The notes: generated by a model from the sequence alone, not told the origin. Shown: positions 38,829 through 47,978, counted from the first letter of the stretch. The stretch: 64,000 nt of DNA from CAVVZJ01 sp963752755 (GCA_963752755.1 CAVVZJ010000003.1:124001-188000), one strand, 5' to 3'. Numbers and translations are program-made.

Positions 38829-40712
38829 ATGTCTGCGTCTCCGCATGCATCGCCCCGGACCCGGCGGCGGAAGTCCCGCCGTCGCGCCACCCTGGAAGGG
38901 CTCGAAACCCGCACCTTACTCTCCGCCGCGCACCATCCCGGGCCGGCCGCCGCGATCCAGGCTCCTGGTCCTCAGGATCACGGCCAGGGCAACGCGCCCT
39001 CCGAGACCCCGAACGGGTCGTCGGCCTCCGACCACGGTCCCAAATCACCGAACGATGTCGCTGCCGGGAAGTCCCAGGTCGACCCGAAGCCGGCTCCGGC
39101 CAGTCCGAGCCAAGATCCAGGCGTCTCGACGTCCGATCCGAACCCCGGCAAGGCGGCGGACTCCTCCCACGGTAAGCCTTCCACGCCAGCCGGTCCGGCC
39201 GCGACCCAGCCCGGACCCTCAGACAATCAACACGGCAAGCCGGTCACGTCTCCCGCGCCTGATCCATCCGGACCCCAGCAGGCGAAAGGTCCCAAGTCCG
39301 CTGGACCCTCGGACCCGGCAAGCACGTCGCCGGCTCCGGCGGCGTCGAAGGGCGGCCCCGGTCGGTCGTCCGATCCGACCCCGAAACCGACCCCGAAACC
39401 GGCGCCCGGTCCGGCCGATCCGGCGGGCGACCCGGGTGGGGGACCGGGCAAGGCGCAGGGTCCCAAGTCGGAGGGACCGTCCAAGCCCGATGGTCCGTCG
39501 GGCGGCCCGAGCGGTTCCAAGGGCAACTCGCAAGGTGCCCCCGGCAAGAGCAGTGCCCCGGGTCTCGTCGCCACCTCGGGGAGCCAGGATGCGGGTCGGG
39601 GACAGGCGAAGGGCAAGGGTGCCGTGGCCGCGGAGGCATCGTCGGCCGCCGGTCAGCCCGTCGTCACCACGAAGTCGGCGACGCCCTCCGAGCCTCAGAC
39701 CTCGCCCCAGTCCTCAACGCCAGCGGCGAACGCGAATGCGTCGAAGGCCAAGGGCAAGGACCAGACGAGCCAACCGGCCAAGGATTCCGGCAAGCCGACC
39801 GGTCGCTCCAGCAGCCCGGTCGAGAGCCCTAGCGCCGGGACGGCCTCACCCTCCGGGCGTCAGGGCAACTCCACGGACCAGGGGGGTGGCCCGGTGACCG
39901 CCGATTCGTCCTCCGCCGGTTCATCCTCCGGCTCCAGCCCCTCGTCTGGCGCCACGGGCACGGCCTCGTCGGCGGTGAGTGTCAATCCAGGTCCGCCGCA
40001 GGGTCCCTCGACGAATTCGGCCTCGTCGAATGGTCAAGCCACTTCGGCCTCGCCCTCGGCCCCGGTCGCCGATCGTCGGAGCGTTGACGGGCCGTCGGCC
40101 AGTTCTGCCTCGGCGACGGCCGCCGCGGTGGTCCGCTCGATCGTCCAGGCGATCCTTCCTGGGCGCGACGCCGGCTCGCAGGCCACCGGAGCCGCCAACA
40201 CGGTGAACGCCGGGTCGATGCTGGCGGGACTGGCGGCGATGGCCGGCTCGACCGTCTCCTTGCCGATCCGCTTCCCCTGGCTGCAATCTGCCGCATTGCC
40301 CAACCAGGCCGAACCGCCCGAGAACGAGGCGCCCGACCGGATCGCCCTGGCTCCAGACTCCTCCCAGCTCGGACCCGGCCAGGGCCAGCCCGACGCTCCG
40401 ACGGCCGCACCGCCCGCCGCCAATGCCCCGTCGCCAACCCTGCCCGGGACCGAGTTCCTCGCCGAGGTCCTTCCCTTCCGGGCCGACGCGATCGATCGGG
40501 CCATCCAGGACTGCGTGGAGGAAGCCGAGGAGGTGGGCGACGCCCTGGCGGGATTCCTCACCCGCAACGCCACCGCCCTCTTGCTGATCGGAGCGGGAGC
40601 CACCCTGGCCCTGGCCGAGGTCGCGCGTCGGCAGGCCAGTCGAGCCACGCCGGTTGTTGAGGTCGGCGACGGCCATGTCTGGGTTCCCGGCATGCCCCTG
40701 GAGGGCTTCTGA
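38829..40712 (+). CDS. Low-complexity LEPR-XLL-type surface protein
   Basis: 627 residues with a basic N-terminus followed by LEGLETRTLLSAA (about residues 22-34). This matches the LEPR-XLL motif that marks many planctomycete surface proteins. Residues 40-470 are a Pro/Ser/Gly/Ala/Lys-rich stalk with short repeats (for example TPKPTPKPAPGP). A weakly folded part follows (VRSIVQAILPGRDAGSQATG). Near residues 575-597 a hydrophobic helix (ATALLLIGAGATLALAEVA) precedes a short cytosolic end (DGHVWVPGMPLEGF). It may be an envelope protein with an inner-membrane anchor. The stop TGA is two bases before the GTG of the kinase, so the two are coupled. Confidence 0.8.
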   Translation: MSASPHASPRTRRRKSRRRATLEGLETRTLLSAAHHPGPAAAIQAPGPQDHGQGNAPSETPNGSSASDHGPKSPNDVAAGKSQVDPKPAPASPSQDPGVSTSDPNPGKAADSSHGKPSTPAGPAATQPGPSDNQHGKPVTSPAPDPSGPQQAKGPKSAGPSDPASTSPAPAASKGGPGRSSDPTPKPTPKPAPGPADPAGDPGGGPGKAQGPKSEGPSKPDGPSGGPSGSKGNSQGAPGKSSAPGLVATSGSQDAGRGQAKGKGAVAAEASSAAGQPVVTTKSATPSEPQTSPQSSTPAANANASKAKGKDQTSQPAKDSGKPTGRSSSPVESPSAGTASPSGRQGNSTDQGGGPVTADSSSAGSSSGSSPSSGATGTASSAVSVNPGPPQGPSTNSASSNGQATSASPSAPVADRRSVDGPSASSASATAAAVVRSIVQAILPGRDAGSQATGAANTVNAGSMLAGLAAMAGSTVSLPIRFPWLQSAALPNQAEPPENEAPDRIALAPDSSQLGPGQGQPDAPTAAPPAANAPSPTLPGTEFLAEVLPFRADAIDRAIQDCVEEAEEVGDALAGFLTRNATALLLIGAGATLALAEVARRQASRATPVVEVGDGHVWVPGMPLEGF

Positions 40713-40714
40713 TC

Positions 40715-43096
40715 GTGGCGAACGTCAATCGAGGACTCCGGCTCGACGATTCCGTTTGCGACGACGCCGAGTCCTCCGAGTTCGATGACCGGACCCTCGT
40801 GGCCGATTCGGAACCGCCGCTCGGCGGTCCGACGGCCCCTGGGCCGGGACGCCTGCCTCTGTTCGAGGTCGCCGCGCGGGTGGCCGCCGAGATGGCCGAG
40901 GCCTGGGGTCGAGGCGAGTGCCTCTCGGCCGAGGACATGCTCTACCGCTACCCGGCCCTGCTCGAACAGCCCGCCGCTGCGCTCTGGGTGGTCATTGAGG
41001 AGATGCGGCTCCGTCGCGAGGACGGCTCGATCGCGGCGACCGACGACTTCATCCTGCGGTTTCCCTACTGGGCGCGGGAGCTGGCCCGCCTCCGGGAGAT
41101 GGAGTATCAGGACGCTCCGATCGCGGCCTCGTGCTCGCGACCGGTCCCGGGCCAGGCGCTCGGCGACTTCCACCTTCATGCTGTGCTGGGCCGGGGCGCG
41201 CGCGGTGAGATCTTTCTCGCAACCCAGCCGGCCCTGGGCGACCGGCCGGTCGTCCTCAAGGTCTCCGCTCGCGACGGCGGCGAGCACCTCGCCCTCGCCC
41301 GACTCCAGCATGCCCACATCGTGCCGTTGCTCTGGGCCCAGGATCTCCCCGACCCGGGCGTGAGTGTCCTCTGCATGCCGTACCTCGGTGGGGCCACGCT
41401 CCAGCGACTCCTGGCCATGCTGGCCGCCACGCCGCCCCGGCGACGGTCGGGCCGGGCCTTGCTCGCTGCGCTCGATCAGGCCCGCGCCGAGGCGCCGCTC
41501 GACGTGCCGTCCCGGAGCACGGCTCGCACGTTCCTCGAACACGCCAGCTATCCCGAAGCGATCGCCTGGATCGGCGCCTGTCTGGCCGACGCCCTCCACC
41601 ACGCCCACGGCCGCGACCTGATCCACCTCGACGTCAAGCCTGGCAACCTCCTGATCGGCTCCGACGGTGTGCCCATGCTCCTGGACTTCCACCTCGCTCG
41701 ACGGTCGGTCGCGTCCGAGGACGTCCCGGCTGCGCCGATCGGAGGAACGGTCGCCTACATGGCCCCCGAACAGCGGGTCGCGGTCGTCGCTGCCCAGTCG
41801 GACCTGCCGGTTTCCGTCCCGCTCGATGGTCGGGTGGATCTGTATTCCCTGGGCGTCACGCTCTTCGAGGCGCTCGTCGGCGATTTTCCTTCGGGCATGG
41901 AAGGCCGCTGGGGGCGTCGGCTCAAGAAGGCGGGTGTCCCGCCCGCCCTGGCGTCGATCGTCGCCCGCCTGCTGGCCTATCGGCCGGACGACCGCTACGC
42001 CAGCGCCGGCCAGCTCGCGGAGGATCTCCGGGCCTACCTGGCCGCTTCCTCGCGTCGGAGAGGGCGAGCGCGGACCTCCTGGCGCCGCCCGGTCCTCTCC
42101 AGCGTGGCCGCCCTGGTCCTGCTGGCCGGCGGACTGATCGGGGCGTCCGGGGTCGGCCTCCGGATCTCCGAGGCGGATTCGGCGCTGAACGCGGCGCGGG
42201 TCTTCCTCGATCGGGGTTCCTTCGACGAGGCGGAGCGCCGGTTGAAGGCTGGCCTGGCCCGGCTCGATGAACTTCGCATCGTCGAGTCGATGGTCCCCCG
42301 CGTCCGCATCCTGAGAGCCAGGTTCTCCGACTTCCAGAAGCAAGCCCGCGTGGTCCGGGAAGCCAGCGCGGTCCATCAGGTCGCCGAACGGCTCCGCTTC
42401 CAGTACGGTGCCGAATCGCCAACCCCGGACGTGGCCCGGGCGCTGGAGACCAGCCTCCGCGACGTTCAGGAACTCGGGATGAGTCTGCTCGACCCGGAGG
42501 GACCACGGGCGCTGCAACCGGAGGCCCGCGAACAGCTCCAGGACGACCTCCGGGCGCTCGCGGTCGTCGCCGCGGAGCTTCCGGCGGGCCGGTCGTCGCC
42601 GGACGTCGGATCGGGACAGGACGCGGCCCGCCACCGACTCGCGGGGCTGGAGCGCCGGTTCGGTTCCGATCCCATCCTCGCCCACGAAATCCTGACCCTG
42701 GCCGGCAAACCGGAGGAGGCGCGGCGGGCGATCGAGGGTTGGTCGCCCCGGACGGCCTGGGAAGCTCACCTCCTCGGCATCTGGCTCCTGCGAGCCGGCG
42801 ATCTGGAAGAGGCGGTCCGGTCGTTCGACCGGGCGATCGAAACGCACCCCGAAGCGCTCGGCCCTCGATTCCAGCATGGCGTTTGCAACCTGAAACTCGG
42901 CCGCGACGCCGAAGCCCTGGCCGATTTTGAGGTCTGCGTGGCCCTGGCGCCCGACTCCCCCGCTTGCTACCGGAACCGCGCGAGCGCCGAGGCCCGTCTC
43001 GGCCTGGAGGATCGGGCCTCGCGAGACCGCGACCGGGCGTCGGCGATCGAGACAAGCGCCCGGTCCGTCGCGATGGAAAGTCAGACACTTCCCTGA
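40715..43096 (+). CDS. Transmembrane Ser/Thr kinase with TPR domain and altered DFG
   Basis: 793 residues starting from GTG. A variable N-terminal part (1-140) is followed by a kinase domain with glycine loop LGRGARGEIFLA, VVLKVS (ATP-binding lysine, about 178), HLDVKPGNLL (catalytic HxDxKxxN, about 303), and LLDFHLARR where the canonical DFG reads DFH (about 323), then YMAPEQ. A hydrophobic segment (SSVAALVLLAGGLIGASG, about 462-480) leads to a large extracytoplasmic TPR-like region, best seen in EAVRSFDRAIETHPEALGP. The catalytic lysine, HxD aspartate and N are kept, so activity is possible despite DFH. The partner surface protein (38829-40712) may be ligand or substrate. Confidence 0.85.
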   Translation: MANVNRGLRLDDSVCDDAESSEFDDRTLVADSEPPLGGPTAPGPGRLPLFEVAARVAAEMAEAWGRGECLSAEDMLYRYPALLEQPAAALWVVIEEMRLRREDGSIAATDDFILRFPYWARELARLREMEYQDAPIAASCSRPVPGQALGDFHLHAVLGRGARGEIFLATQPALGDRPVVLKVSARDGGEHLALARLQHAHIVPLLWAQDLPDPGVSVLCMPYLGGATLQRLLAMLAATPPRRRSGRALLAALDQARAEAPLDVPSRSTARTFLEHASYPEAIAWIGACLADALHHAHGRDLIHLDVKPGNLLIGSDGVPMLLDFHLARRSVASEDVPAAPIGGTVAYMAPEQRVAVVAAQSDLPVSVPLDGRVDLYSLGVTLFEALVGDFPSGMEGRWGRRLKKAGVPPALASIVARLLAYRPDDRYASAGQLAEDLRAYLAASSRRRGRARTSWRRPVLSSVAALVLLAGGLIGASGVGLRISEADSALNAARVFLDRGSFDEAERRLKAGLARLDELRIVESMVPRVRILRARFSDFQKQARVVREASAVHQVAERLRFQYGAESPTPDVARALETSLRDVQELGMSLLDPEGPRALQPEAREQLQDDLRALAVVAAELPAGRSSPDVGSGQDAARHRLAGLERRFGSDPILAHEILTLAGKPEEARRAIEGWSPRTAWEAHLLGIWLLRAGDLEEAVRSFDRAIETHPEALGPRFQHGVCNLKLGRDAEALADFEVCVALAPDSPACYRNRASAEARLGLEDRASRDRDRASAIETSARSVAMESQTLP

Positions 43097-43199
43097 CAAC
43101 CAGGCCGGACTTCGCCCGCAACGCCACGACGTCGCGCTCGCATCCCGTCAGGGCCCGGAGCCTCCCCAGAACCTCCAGGACCCTCCCGGCCCGGAGGGC

Positions 43200-44309
43200 T
43201 CACGGCCCGGCACGCTTCAGGTCGCGCTCGCCGTCGCCGATCCGGAAGTGGACCCCGGTCACCTGTCCCTGGTCATCCGACCGGAAGGTGAAGCGTCCGT
43301 AAGTAAACGGCATGTCGAACTGGGTCTCGGAGATCGGCTCGATCGCCAGCGCCTGGGGTCGGAAGGGGAACGTGACGGTCAGGTGCCCCCCTTCCCGGGC
43401 GATGAGGACGCGGCTCGCGTTGCGATTCTCGCCCATCAGGTATGCGCCTGCGTACCGATCCAGCAACTCCGTCGGGAGCGTGATCACCTTCGGTCGAGCG
43501 AGGACCTCCGCCGTGGGCGCGGGGCGATCGGGCAACTCGCGGACCCAGATGTTGCGGTAGCGCACGGGGTGGCGGTGGTCTTGAAGGGCGATCGGCCCGC
43601 GGTCGCCTTGGTCGGTGTACGGCAGCCACTTCAACCAGGAGGTTGGCCCGAACGGCTCCTCGTTGTTCTGCACGAGGATGCCGTTGTGGAAGACAGTGAT
43701 TCGCGCCGGCTCCCGGAGTTTTCCGGAGCCGTCGAATCGGGGGCGACGGAAGGCGATGTCGTAAGCCTGCCACTGGCCCGGCGGTCGCGAGGCATTGGAC
43801 AGGGGAGGATACTGGCCATAGATCGCCCCGGCCATGCCGTCCGCGTAGGTGTTGGCCTGGAAGGAGTCCAGCACCTGGATCTCGAACTGGCCCATCAGGA
43901 AGACGCCGCTGTTGCCTCGGTCCTGGCCGGTTCCGTGGGGCGGGTTCGGCGTCGCCCACTCGACGTGGAGCTGGATGTCGCCAAACTTCTCCTTCGTCTC
44001 GATCGCTCCGGCACCCGGCACCGTCTCCATGGCGCCGTCGGCGACCCTCCACCGCGCGGGACCGCCGGAGGAGGACTGCCACGCTTCCAGACCCTTGCCG
44101 TCGAACAGCACGGTCGCGTCCTCCGGCGGCTTCGCCGCGACCGTGCCCTCGGCCGGCTCGACCACCGTCGGCTTGGGGCGCCGGATGTCGTGTTGCCGCC
44201 AGCGGGATTGAGCGTCCTCGGTCGGGATCTGCTGGGCGGCCAGGCCCGCGGCGAGACCACAGGCCGCGATCAGGTAGGTGACGCCGCGTCGTGAAGCGAG
44301 GGAAGCCAT
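43200..44309 (-). CDS. DUF1080 (3-keto-disaccharide hydrolase-like) protein
   Basis: 369 residues, secreted: signal MASLASRRGVTYLIAACGLAAGLAA from 44309. The DUF1080 core follows: ATVLFDGKGLEAWQ, GAIETKEKFGDIQLHVEW, RGNSGVFLMGQFEIQVLDSF and GPIALQDHRHPVRYRNIWVREL. The last 100 residues (VITLPTELLDRYAGAYLM onward, with strands) form a beta-barrel-like accessory domain. This family has been described as 3-keto-glycoside hydrolases, acting on oxidised sugars; here it is probably secreted into the envelope. The frame is intact. It faces the kinase gene, 103 nt from its stop. Confidence 0.9.
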   Translation of the reverse strand: MASLASRRGVTYLIAACGLAAGLAAQQIPTEDAQSRWRQHDIRRPKPTVVEPAEGTVAAKPPEDATVLFDGKGLEAWQSSSGGPARWRVADGAMETVPGAGAIETKEKFGDIQLHVEWATPNPPHGTGQDRGNSGVFLMGQFEIQVLDSFQANTYADGMAGAIYGQYPPLSNASRPPGQWQAYDIAFRRPRFDGSGKLREPARITVFHNGILVQNNEEPFGPTSWLKWLPYTDQGDRGPIALQDHRHPVRYRNIWVRELPDRPAPTAEVLARPKVITLPTELLDRYAGAYLMGENRNASRVLIAREGGHLTVTFPFRPQALAIEPISETQFDMPFTYGRFTFRSDDQGQVTGVHFRIGDGERDLKRAGP

Positions 44310-44634
44310 GGGCGATCGTTTCTCCGATTCGGATGGCGAGGCGATCGACGCAAAGCGGGGCCGCGGGGGGATCGGACGGGGTCTCCGGGGGATCGCACGA
44401 GGTCTCCGTCGGCGGTAGCTCCGACTTCTCCACGGACCGTGAAGTCCCTCAAGTCCTCGGACGCATTCCGAAGTCACTCCGCGACTCCGGCCCGCCGAGG
44501 TCCGGGAAACCCTCATCGATTCGCCCCAGCTTACCCGGTCCGGCTCGTGAAGACTCCTGAAATATGAGACTCCTCGCTCATCGCCACCGCCGCCGCCTGA
44601 TGTCTTGGCGGAATCGCTTATCCTGTCGCGACTT

Positions 44635-44725
44635 GGGTGGCCTGCCCACGTCCTCGTGGGCAGGCGACGCGGCTGCGGCCCACCACCGGGCCTAACAGGC
44701 CCACGAGGACGTGGGCAGGCCACCC
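44635..44725. repeat. Perfect 26-bp inverted repeat
   Basis: Left arm 44635-44660 (starts GGGTGGCCTGCCCACG) and right arm 44700-44725 (ends GTGGGCAGGCCACCC) are perfect reverse complements separated by 39 nt. Like the 10646 repeat, each arm holds an inner hairpin (CCCACG… CGTGGG). It lies just 138 nt before element B. The class resembles REP or MITE-like palindromes; no transposase is near. Confidence 0.8.
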
Positions 44726-44862
44726 TAAACCGTGCCAAGTGCGGTGGCGATGAGCAGGAGGCCCTGAAATATCGACACTTTCCGGGGAGTGGGCGGACGA
44801 CCGATGCCGGCCTCCGACCTTTCTCGCGACCTCAGGCACCGCGCCATTTTCCGGTTTTTGTG

Positions 44863-44871
44863 TGCTATAAT
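44863..44871 (+). promoter_or_regulatory. Extended -10 promoter of repeat element B
   Basis: TGC followed by a perfect TATAAT hexamer. It matches the copy C promoter over TGTGCTATAATTnACAC. This is the strongest -10 sequence I saw in the window. Confidence 0.65.
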
Positions 44872-45142
44872 TAACACTGTCTCGCTGGCAAATTGGTGGA
44901 CAGCATCCTCCTCGATCCAGGCGCGACGTCGCGTCACCGAGGCGCGTCGCAGGCACCGAACGAACTTCAAAATAGGCAAAACGTCTCTTCTAAAAGCCAT
45001 GCTGTTAATAAGTTACGCCAGGCCATCGGATGCGATCGGAAGCGTCCCCATGGCGTCTCCGCGCCGTTCCGGGGGCGTCCCGGATGCGTCGCCGATGCGT
45101 TCCCAGACCGTCGCAAGCCTCCGCGGCTGGATAAAGATAGCG
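44863..45142 (+). repeat. Novel ~280-nt intergenic element, copy B
   Basis: Same plan as copy A: TGC-TATAAT (44866-44871); CTGGCAAATTGG 19 nt on; box at 44957-44982 (CGAACGAACTTCAAAATAGGCAAAAC), exactly 91 nt after the -10 start; spacer with CTTCTAAAAG and GGCC; seven units at 45042, 45053, 45064, 45075, 45086, 45097 and 45108, exactly 11 nt apart (GCGTC, GCGTC, CCGTT, GCGTC, GCGTC, GCGTT, CCGTC); then GGATAAAGATAGCG to 45142. A 10-bp hairpin follows at 45186-45212. It lies between the DUF1080 upstream region and the opposite-strand protease gene. Confidence 0.78.
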
Positions 45143-45185
45143 TGTCTCGCCGATCGGGCGGAAGATTTCGAGGCCGTTCGCAAGG

Positions 45186-45212
45186 CCGGGTCCGGCGCGT
45201 GCCCGGACCCGG
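45186..45212 (+). terminator. Hairpin after repeat element B
   Basis: CCGGGTCCGG (45186-45195) and CCGGACCCGG (45203-45212) form a perfect 10-bp stem with a 7-nt loop, 44 nt after the element tail. No T tract; it could end an element transcript. Confidence 0.4.
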
Positions 45213-45316
45213 CGGCTCGGATTCCTGACAGCGTTTGTCGCGGCGAATCGCCGGGTCCCGAACGCCGCGAGCGGTCGTTGCATCGGCCGGTCAGGCATGC
45301 GGACGGACGGGCCGGA

Positions 45317-46495
45317 TCACTGCTCGACCTGCGCGATGAAGCGGAGGATCTTCAGTTGCTGGATCACCTGGGTGATCGGGGTGGCGATCGTATTCGACCC
45401 GTCGCCCGCGACGAGCAGCGCGGTGGGCTGGAACGAGCTGAAATCCACAATCAACGAGCCGGAGTCACCCGCCTTGCTGAACGGGCGACCATCCGACGCC
45501 GTGATCATTACCTGGCCCGTGAACACGGCCTCGACGTCGGAGAAGCCATCCCCGTTCAGGTCGTATCCGACCTTGGTGGTCACGTTCACATGCTGGATCT
45601 GCCCGACGGTCAGGCCGGTGGTCCGGCCCTCCTTGCGGACCGCCTGCTTCTCCCGGGGCTCGACCGGCATCGGGTTGATCGTGAAGGTGTGGTGGCTTGG
45701 AGAGACGTTGGCGAAGCTCGTGTGAGCCGCGGCCGCATCGACCATGTTGGTCCCCCCTGTCAGATCGATCGTCAGAAACCGCTCCAGCCGGGCGATCATG
45801 TTGCCGGGATTGTTCGAGTCCGCCAGCCCGGGCTGGATGACCGGATCACCAACCTTTGCCCGATTCACCGCCGCCAGGACGTGGTTGTTGCTGATGAGGG
45901 CGAGCTTGCCGTTATCGAGCTGGACGAGTGCCGCGATCGTGCCCGTCTCGATCCCTTCACCCACCGACGCACCGCAACGCGCAGGGCGTTCACGCAACTG
46001 GAAGCCAGCATGCGTCACGAACGGGCCCGCTTCGATCACATCGGTCAGCACGCCATTGATCTCGGACGGGATGACAGCCCCGGACGGCATGCTCCGATCG
46101 GGGACTTTTTTGGTCACATAGATCACGATGGCGGCCTGTCCGGTGTGCCGTCCGTCGATCAGCTTTTCACCCAGGCCACAACCGACGATTCGCGACGACT
46201 CGCCCGAGGGAGTGGAAAGCGACTGAGCCGAGAGGGCCCCTGCCTCGTTCAGCCGGACCGGTGGGGACATGAACTCGTCGATGAGAGTCCTCTGAGCCTC
46301 GTAGTGACGCTCGTCGAACCGGGAGTAGATCTCCGGGATCGCCTGAGCCTGAGCTAGCGGGACGGCCTGGGCCTGCACGCCCTCCGGGTCGAATTGCTCC
46401 AGCGGTATCCCCTCGCCTCCACCGGTCGTCGTCCCCGATTCTCCCAGTTCCTCAATTCTCGAAGGAGAACCACCTGACTTCGATGCTTTGGCCAT
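45317..46495 (-). CDS. NAL1-like trypsin-fold serine protease
   Basis: 392 residues without an obvious signal peptide. The N-terminal 100 residues are polar and variable. The chymotrypsin-like core carries LISNNHVLAAVN with the catalytic histidine (about residue 205), TNMVDAAAA with the likely aspartate, and SKAGDSGSLIVD with the catalytic serine (about 345). The segment order and AVNRAKVGDPVIQPG resemble the plant NARROW LEAF 1 family and its bacterial relatives, rather than HtrA; there is no PDZ domain. The protein may be cytosolic or exported by another route. The substrate is unknown. The frame is intact and the gene faces element B, 175 nt away. Confidence 0.8.
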   Translation of the reverse strand: MAKASKSGGSPSRIEELGESGTTTGGGEGIPLEQFDPEGVQAQAVPLAQAQAIPEIYSRFDERHYEAQRTLIDEFMSPPVRLNEAGALSAQSLSTPSGESSRIVGCGLGEKLIDGRHTGQAAIVIYVTKKVPDRSMPSGAVIPSEINGVLTDVIEAGPFVTHAGFQLRERPARCGASVGEGIETGTIAALVQLDNGKLALISNNHVLAAVNRAKVGDPVIQPGLADSNNPGNMIARLERFLTIDLTGGTNMVDAAAAHTSFANVSPSHHTFTINPMPVEPREKQAVRKEGRTTGLTVGQIQHVNVTTKVGYDLNGDGFSDVEAVFTGQVMITASDGRPFSKAGDSGSLIVDFSSFQPTALLVAGDGSNTIATPITQVIQQLKILRFIAQVEQ

Positions 46496-46880
46496 GTTCG
46501 CCTCCCGGGTTGCCCGTCAGACCTTCAAGACAAGGAAGAGTGAGCGACGGGGCATGGCCCGCGCCACTCATTGCCGCACCTGAGCGGCACGCCTGGGGAG
46601 CCCCGGCGTTCCAGAACAGAAGCCGAGGCCACCAAAAGATCGGAGGTTGCTCCAGATTCTTATTTGGAGCAAATTGCCAGGCTTCTGCATCTTCTCTCGG
46701 CATTGGATCTTCGTCAAGCAGCCATTTCAGGAGAATTCGAAGATCCTGATCGAAGGGTTGTGCTTTTCCCAATCCTCATCACTCGGATTCTGGCGTGTGG
46801 GAGCCACCAAAGCATCAGCGGAGGCCACGTGGGAATATGGTGGTTTTGCAAAAGAATTGCGGGGAGGTCGTGGCGGATTC
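46496..46880. other. Intergenic region, no gene seen
   Basis: Part of a 538-nt gap between the protease gene and the next plus-strand gene. It has lower GC than average. Open frames exist on both strands but none has a family feature or a start with a good ribosome binding site. The right part holds the promoter at 46881-46909. Confidence 0.4.
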
Positions 46881-46909
46881 TTGATAAACCGCGTAGGATG
46901 GGGTATCAT
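46881..46909 (+). promoter_or_regulatory. Sigma70-type promoter of the secreted Q-rich protein gene
   Basis: TTGATA (46881-46886), a 17-nt spacer and TATCAT (46904-46909) fit the housekeeping consensus well. It lies 125 nt upstream of the ATG at 47034; the long leader may be regulated. GAAAGGA before the start is a good ribosome binding site. Confidence 0.55.
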
Positions 46910-47033
46910 TGGCGAGGCTATTCCGGCTGGCCGTTGACCTTGCCGGACCGTCTCTGGATGGTTTATCCGGGACGGGTGATCTCGACGGGGGATCTCAGGC
47001 GGCTCCATGTTCTCCCGAGAAAGGATCGAAACG

Positions 47034-47783
47034 ATGAAGCTCTTCGGCAGTCGGTCACCCTTGATCGTCGCGATCGGTCTGGGTCTAGTGTCCATCGGCC
47101 TGCTACCTGTCGGGGTGCACGCCGGCGGTTTCTGCCATCATCGTGGCATGGTCGTGATGAACGGAACCCAGAGCTTCGGTCTGGCGACCCCGTTCGTCGG
47201 GGGAGGGCAGATGCTGGTGCAAGGCCAGTCTCTGGTCCCGATGATGTCGCAGTCGGTCGTTCCCGCGACCATGCAATCGTATGCCTTGGTGCCGGTCATG
47301 AACGGTTCAGTGCAGCAGAACGGCTCGGGTCAGCAACTGGTCGGGGCTCAGGGGGTCAGCGCCCAGGGCATCCCCCCCGAGTTGGTGGCTGGCCTCATTC
47401 GCCAGATCTTGCCCCTCATTCTGGGAGGCAATAACGGCGGGTTGAACATCGGGAATAATCCGCCGACGAATCTCGGCGGCGGAGCGGTCTCCGTCCAGTT
47501 CCCGCAGCCGCTCCGGGTTGTCATCCAGACGACCACCACAGCTCCGGCAACCGCGCCGACTTCCTCGAACGGGTTCCCCCCGCTCAATCAATTCGGCGGC
47601 CAGTCCGTGCCCTCAGGTCAGGCCGGTAATCAGGGCCAGGCGTTGATCCAGGCGCAGGGTGCGGCGGCGACGATGCAGTCCCTGGATAGTCGGCTCGGGA
47701 ATGTCGAGTCGCAACTCGCGGATCTTAAGACGGAGATCCGGAACCTCTCCAATTCCCTGTCCCCTCCGCCGCCAGCCAAGTAA
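47034..47783 (+). CDS. Secreted Gln/Val/Pro-rich protein with coiled-coil end
   Basis: 249 residues starting MKLFGSRSPLIVAIGLGLVSIG (47034), a signal peptide. The mature protein is low-complexity with repeats of the type QSLVPMMSQSVVPATMQSYALVPVM (residues 60-90), a hydrophobic LIRQILPLILGG segment, and a C-terminal coiled coil (DSRLGNVESQLADLKTEIRNLSNSL). The SQSVVPA and LVP motifs recur in the divergent neighbour at 48169-49212, so the two are likely related in evolution or in assembly. Role unknown; perhaps an envelope-spanning or coat-type structural protein. Confidence 0.75.
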   Translation: MKLFGSRSPLIVAIGLGLVSIGLLPVGVHAGGFCHHRGMVVMNGTQSFGLATPFVGGGQMLVQGQSLVPMMSQSVVPATMQSYALVPVMNGSVQQNGSGQQLVGAQGVSAQGIPPELVAGLIRQILPLILGGNNGGLNIGNNPPTNLGGGAVSVQFPQPLRVVIQTTTTAPATAPTSSNGFPPLNQFGGQSVPSGQAGNQGQALIQAQGAAATMQSLDSRLGNVESQLADLKTEIRNLSNSLSPPPPAK

Positions 47784-47902
47784 GCCGTCGCCCTCCCGGG
47801 GCAAGCGTTTCCGCCACGCTGGACAGAAACTCCTCGGCTTCCCGGAGATTTCTGAATTTGATCCGCGTGTGCTGCTTGTTAGGAGTTACGCCGTTGGCAT
47901 CC

Positions 47903-47978
47903 CCTGAGTCAGTAGGTCCGACTTCAGTCGGGCCGGAACTTCAAGAATCCAAGGGGACTCCGGCCCTACTGACTCAGG
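47903..47978. repeat. Inverted repeat (CTGAGTCAGTAGG type)
   Basis: CCTGAGTCAGTAGG (47903-47916) and CCTACTGACTCAGG (47965-47978) are perfect 14-bp arms. An inner GGGCCGGA and TCCGGCCC pair forms a second stem. The middle part is about two-thirds identical to 51117-51164 over 48 nt, so it is one copy of a dispersed element. Confidence 0.75.

Noticed and set aside
46452..46772. Possible 106-residue minus-strand gene (MGKAQPFDQDLRILLKWLL…)
   Set aside because: The first 35 residues look plausible, but it overlaps the protease start by 44 bases in another frame and shows no family or ribosome binding site.
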